NCBI RefSeq assembly: GCF_042433895.1
Contig: NZ_JBHLUA010000007.1
Location: 61,925-125,924 of the forward strand
Direction of reading: 5' to 3'
Length of the DNA stretch: 64,000 nt
Source of the DNA: Mesonia maritima
GTDB lineage: Bacteria > Bacteroidota > Bacteroidia > Flavobacteriales > Flavobacteriaceae
The first letter of the stretch is position 1. Each line of letters opens with the position of its first letter. The position numbers were made by a program, and so were the translations under genes. Under the pieces are notes generated by a model. That model was given only the letters and a program-made list of their open reading frames with translations. It ran no database searches and was not told the DNA's origin. Below, piece by piece: positions 62,099-64,000 of this stretch.

Positions 62099-62785
62099 AT
62101 GAATCTATCTGAAAAAATAAAAAGTCTAACTTCTGATTTTACACCGGTTATTGATTCTTCTATTCCACAGGAAGAATATGTAAAGATCGATTTATCTGAA
62201 GAAAATGAAGTTTTACAAAAGATAGATATTACTTCAGCAGTTATTTTTCAAAATTATATTACAGAATTTCTAAAAAAGAAAAATGCGAAAGTTGCCTACG
62301 GCGGTTATTTAGAAAAAAGAGCACTTTACAAGCGAAGTTCTTATTTTTTAGCTGAAGAAAACCCTAATAAAGAGCGCAATATTCATATTGGTTTAGATAT
62401 TTGGGCTCCGGCAAAGACTGAAATTATTGCGCCGTTAGAAGGAAAAATTCATAGTTTTAAAAACAATCAGAATTTTGGTGATTACGGACCTACAATTATT
62501 TTAGAACACCAAGTTGAAAGTTTTAAATTTTATACACTTTACGGGCATTTATCCTTAAATTCAATAGAAAATTGTAAAGTCGGAAAATCAATTAAGCAAG
62601 GTGAACGTTTTGCGGAATTAGGAGATTCTAGCGTAAACGGTGATTACGCGCCACATTTACATTTTCAACTTATTTTAAAAATTGAAGATTTTAAAGGTGA
62701 TTATCCCGGCGTTTCTTCCGCAGAAAAATTAGATTTTTATAAAGAAAATTGTCCTGATCCTAATTTATTATTAAAAATAGATTAG
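62099..62785 (+). CDS. M23-family metallopeptidase (LytM/LysM-type endopeptidase)
   Basis: The product has 228 residues from the ATG at 62099; an extended frame from 62045 covers the terminator hairpin and is rejected. The zinc ligands of the M23 fold are visible in HIGLDIWAP (His-x-x-x-Asp) and in the later YAPHLHFQL (HxH motif), with ILEHQVESFKFYTLYGHLS between. No signal peptide is seen, so it may be cytoplasmic or exported by another route. The likely reaction is cleavage of peptidoglycan cross-links. Confidence 0.85.
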   Translation: MNLSEKIKSLTSDFTPVIDSSIPQEEYVKIDLSEENEVLQKIDITSAVIFQNYITEFLKKKNAKVAYGGYLEKRALYKRSSYFLAEENPNKERNIHIGLDIWAPAKTEIIAPLEGKIHSFKNNQNFGDYGPTIILEHQVESFKFYTLYGHLSLNSIENCKVGKSIKQGERFAELGDSSVNGDYAPHLHFQLILKIEDFKGDYPGVSSAEKLDFYKENCPDPNLLLKID

Positions 62786-63270
62786 TCGTTTTTGGGTGAT
62801 TTTTTTAGAAAAGCGGCAACAATAGCAGAAGTTACAACGCCCATTGCTAAACTTCCGAAAATAGCTTGAATTAAAAAGAAATTTAAATTGTAAAGCGATG
62901 CTGCTCCGTCACGTTTCATTCTTCCACTTTCCACCGCATGGTCGATTGCATGCTGAAAAAATTCTGGTGAAATTAGCGTACTTACCACGTATTGAACGAT
63001 TGGAGCCAAAACTGCAATAATTACAGAAAGAACACCGCCTGAAATAACGCCTTGTTTCCACGACATAATTCCGTTGTAATAATTATCGCGTTTATCTTTT
63101 ATAGCCAAAAAGAAAATGATAATATATGGGATCGCAATTAAATTGGTGTAAACCGCTTGTTTAGCAATTAATTCATCGTGTAAACCAATACTTTTTTCTC
63201 CCACCATCCAGATTAATGTGAAAACACTAAAAATGATTGCCCATTTAAATTCAATTCTGAAATTTTTCAT
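62782..63270 (-). CDS. DUF4199 membrane protein
   Basis: The product has 162 residues and four transmembrane helices. The DUF4199 pattern is clear: FKWAIIFSVFTLIWMVGEKS near residues 8-27, MSWKQGVISGGVLSVI, a HAIDHAVESGRMKRDGA loop and C-terminal GVVTSAIVAAFLKK. Its function is unknown and the family is restricted to Bacteroidota. It overlaps the M23 stop by 4 bp. Confidence 0.88.
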   Translation of the reverse strand: MKNFRIEFKWAIIFSVFTLIWMVGEKSIGLHDELIAKQAVYTNLIAIPYIIIFFLAIKDKRDNYYNGIMSWKQGVISGGVLSVIIAVLAPIVQYVVSTLISPEFFQHAIDHAVESGRMKRDGAASLYNLNFFLIQAIFGSLAMGVVTSAIVAAFLKKSPKND

Positions 63271-63582
63271 CTAAATAATTATCTTCTTATTTGGTCTAAT
63301 TTATTGGTGGTGACAATAGATTTTTACGTTTAAAAACTATCGTCATTTCAATTTTTCAAATATACCAAAATTATTATTCTGAAATTTTCGAAAAATAGTT
63401 TTAGCCACTATTTCTTAATTGAAAAAATAACCCAACGATAGGCTAACTAAAGAATTTTTATAAGGTTCCGTTTCAAAAACCTTTGTGAGACCGTAATAAT
63501 ATCTAGCTTGTGTAAAAAAAAGAATCTGTAAATTTTATAGTAAAACCGTCTTTTTTATATAAAGTGTATTAGCTGTAGTTAT
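63271..63582. other. Intergenic region with outer membrane barrel remnant
   Basis: No complete gene is present. The right half (63415-63582) holds an outer-membrane-barrel fragment on the minus strand. The left half is AT-rich and should hold the DUF4199 promoter, which I cannot place with confidence. Confidence 0.5.
63415..63582 (-). pseudogene. C-terminal remnant of an outer membrane beta-barrel protein, frameshifted
   Basis: On the minus strand the last 32 codons before the TAA at 63415 read QARYYYGLTKVF followed by ETEPYKNSLVSLSLGYFFN, a classical outer-membrane barrel ending with a terminal aromatic region. Upstream, the other frame continues sensibly (LYIKKDGFTIKFTDSFF) up to an 8-T run near 63514-63521, where a one-base shift would rejoin the frames. 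No start or signal peptide remains. It is most likely a decayed porin-type gene. Confidence 0.5.
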
Positions 63583-64000
63583 TTATTTTATGAATTTTAT
63601 TTTTGAACTAATATATTTTAAGTTATCAAAGTCATCAAAAACAAGATAATAAGTAAAACCTTTATCTTTTTCATTTTTAAATGTATATTTATTCATAAAA
63701 GATTTTTTTTCATCAAAATCATTTAGTTGCATAATTTTTAAACATTCTTTTTTATTTAAACCAATTCTTAAGCCAATATTCAAAACTGAACTAAAATTTT
63801 CAAGAAAAATTATCTCTTTTACGTAACTATTTTTTCTTGCAGGTTTAAACTCAATCAATATCCCCTTATCATTATAATTAAAATATTGAGGATATGATTT
63901 CTCGGTAAAAATTGATTTACTTTTTATTATTTCATTGGGTTTTCCGTATTTATCAGTTATTTCTTTAATATTTGTTATTCCCAATTTAATATTGTTATAG
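63583..64000 (-). CDS. Protein of unknown function, N-terminus cut by window edge
   Basis: The frame is open to the right edge. A TTG at 63984 could act as a start, but the codons before it are open as well (YNNIKLGITN), so the gene probably begins outside. The 133 residues in view contain two similar pieces, KLGITNIKEITDKYGKPNEI and the later IGLRIGLNKKECLKIMQ, a repeat pattern like BamE/SmpA-type or other Bacteroidota lipoproteins. I do not recognise the family. The stop lies immediately before the barrel remnant and in the same frame as its first part. Confidence 0.6.
   Translation of the reverse strand, partial: YNNIKLGITNIKEITDKYGKPNEIIKSKSIFTEKSYPQYFNYNDKGILIEFKPARKNSYVKEIIFLENFSSVLNIGLRIGLNKKECLKIMQLNDFDEKKSFMNKYTFKNEKDKGFTYYLVFDDFDNLKYISSKIKFIK

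Noticed and set aside
1..64000. CRISPR arrays, tRNA genes, rRNA genes and insertion sequences
   Set aside because: I looked for regularly spaced repeats, tRNA cloverleaf signatures (GGTTCGA-type T loops) and transposase motifs and found none that I could support.

Overview
The window looks like a chromosome segment of a Flavobacteriaceae bacterium (phylum Bacteroidota). The DNA is AT-rich. Several genes carry the Bacteroidota -7 promoter element TAnnTTTG just upstream of the start. The gene content is also typical: type IX secretion (T9SS) C-terminal sorting domains, GLPGLI, DUF4230, DUF4260, DUF4920, DUF4199 and DUF6268 proteins, SusD-less surface lipoproteins with Ser-Asp-rich export signals, and a mevalonate pathway. 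I see no rRNA, tRNA, CRISPR array, transposase or prophage. Family names come from reading motifs, not from searches.

Layout. 1-3.85 kb: a PhoX-like secreted protein (cut by the left edge) and a MauG-type di-haem peroxidase. 4.3-8.05 kb: a minus-strand surface module made of a beta-barrel, a beta-helix lipoprotein, an Fn3-like lipoprotein and a T9SS-sorted repeat protein. 8.05-8.9 kb: an 840-bp gap with gene debris and an inverted repeat. 8.9-13.15 kb: a LytTR response regulator followed by two LytS-type histidine kinases. 13.2-15.8 kb: a small membrane ORF, a flavoprotein, DUF421 and TspO. 15.9-18.85 kb: diphosphomevalonate decarboxylase, mevalonate-kinase-like protein and a UbiA prenyltransferase, then an rRNA pseudouridine synthase. 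20.2-23.5 kb: arginine decarboxylase, agmatinase and a deoxyhypusine-synthase-like protein, a polyamine operon. 25.1-29.9 kb: a GNAT-nitrilase fusion, a double LAB_N membrane protein, a GT87-like mannosyltransferase and a GLPGLI protein. 29.9-34.9 kb: a compact minus-strand operon of seven genes ending in a membrane-anchored MutS-like ATPase. 34.9-39.9 kb: MazG-like, branched-chain aminotransferase, DUF4920/haem lipoprotein/mnmD operon, TIGR01777 oxidoreductase, YceI. 40-46.4 kb: grpE-dnaJ, an ABC exporter, DUF6268 barrel and an NtrC-like regulator without a visible DNA-binding domain. 46.4-52.2 kb: DUF1648, GNAT, GH3, metallopeptidase, MATE, PAP2. 52.2-55.1 kb: an ArnC-like / LAB_N / ArnT-like glycosylation operon. 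55.2-59.2 kb: sugar epimerase, MeaB, Ohr, secreted proteins. 59.3-61.9 kb: ECF sigma factor, probable anti-sigma protein and a DUF4097-like envelope protein. 62-64 kb: M23 peptidase, DUF4199, an outer-membrane barrel remnant and a gene cut by the right edge.

Most of this is ordinary flavobacterial chromosome. The best leads for something less well described are the surface module next to the two-kinase LytTR system, the polyamine operon with a bacterial deoxyhypusine synthase homologue, the LAB_N proteins as possible lipid-linked sugar flippases, and the sigma-factor operon whose third product has a tryptophan-rich charged helix inserted in a beta-rich envelope protein. I found no clear-cut new defence or mobile system.
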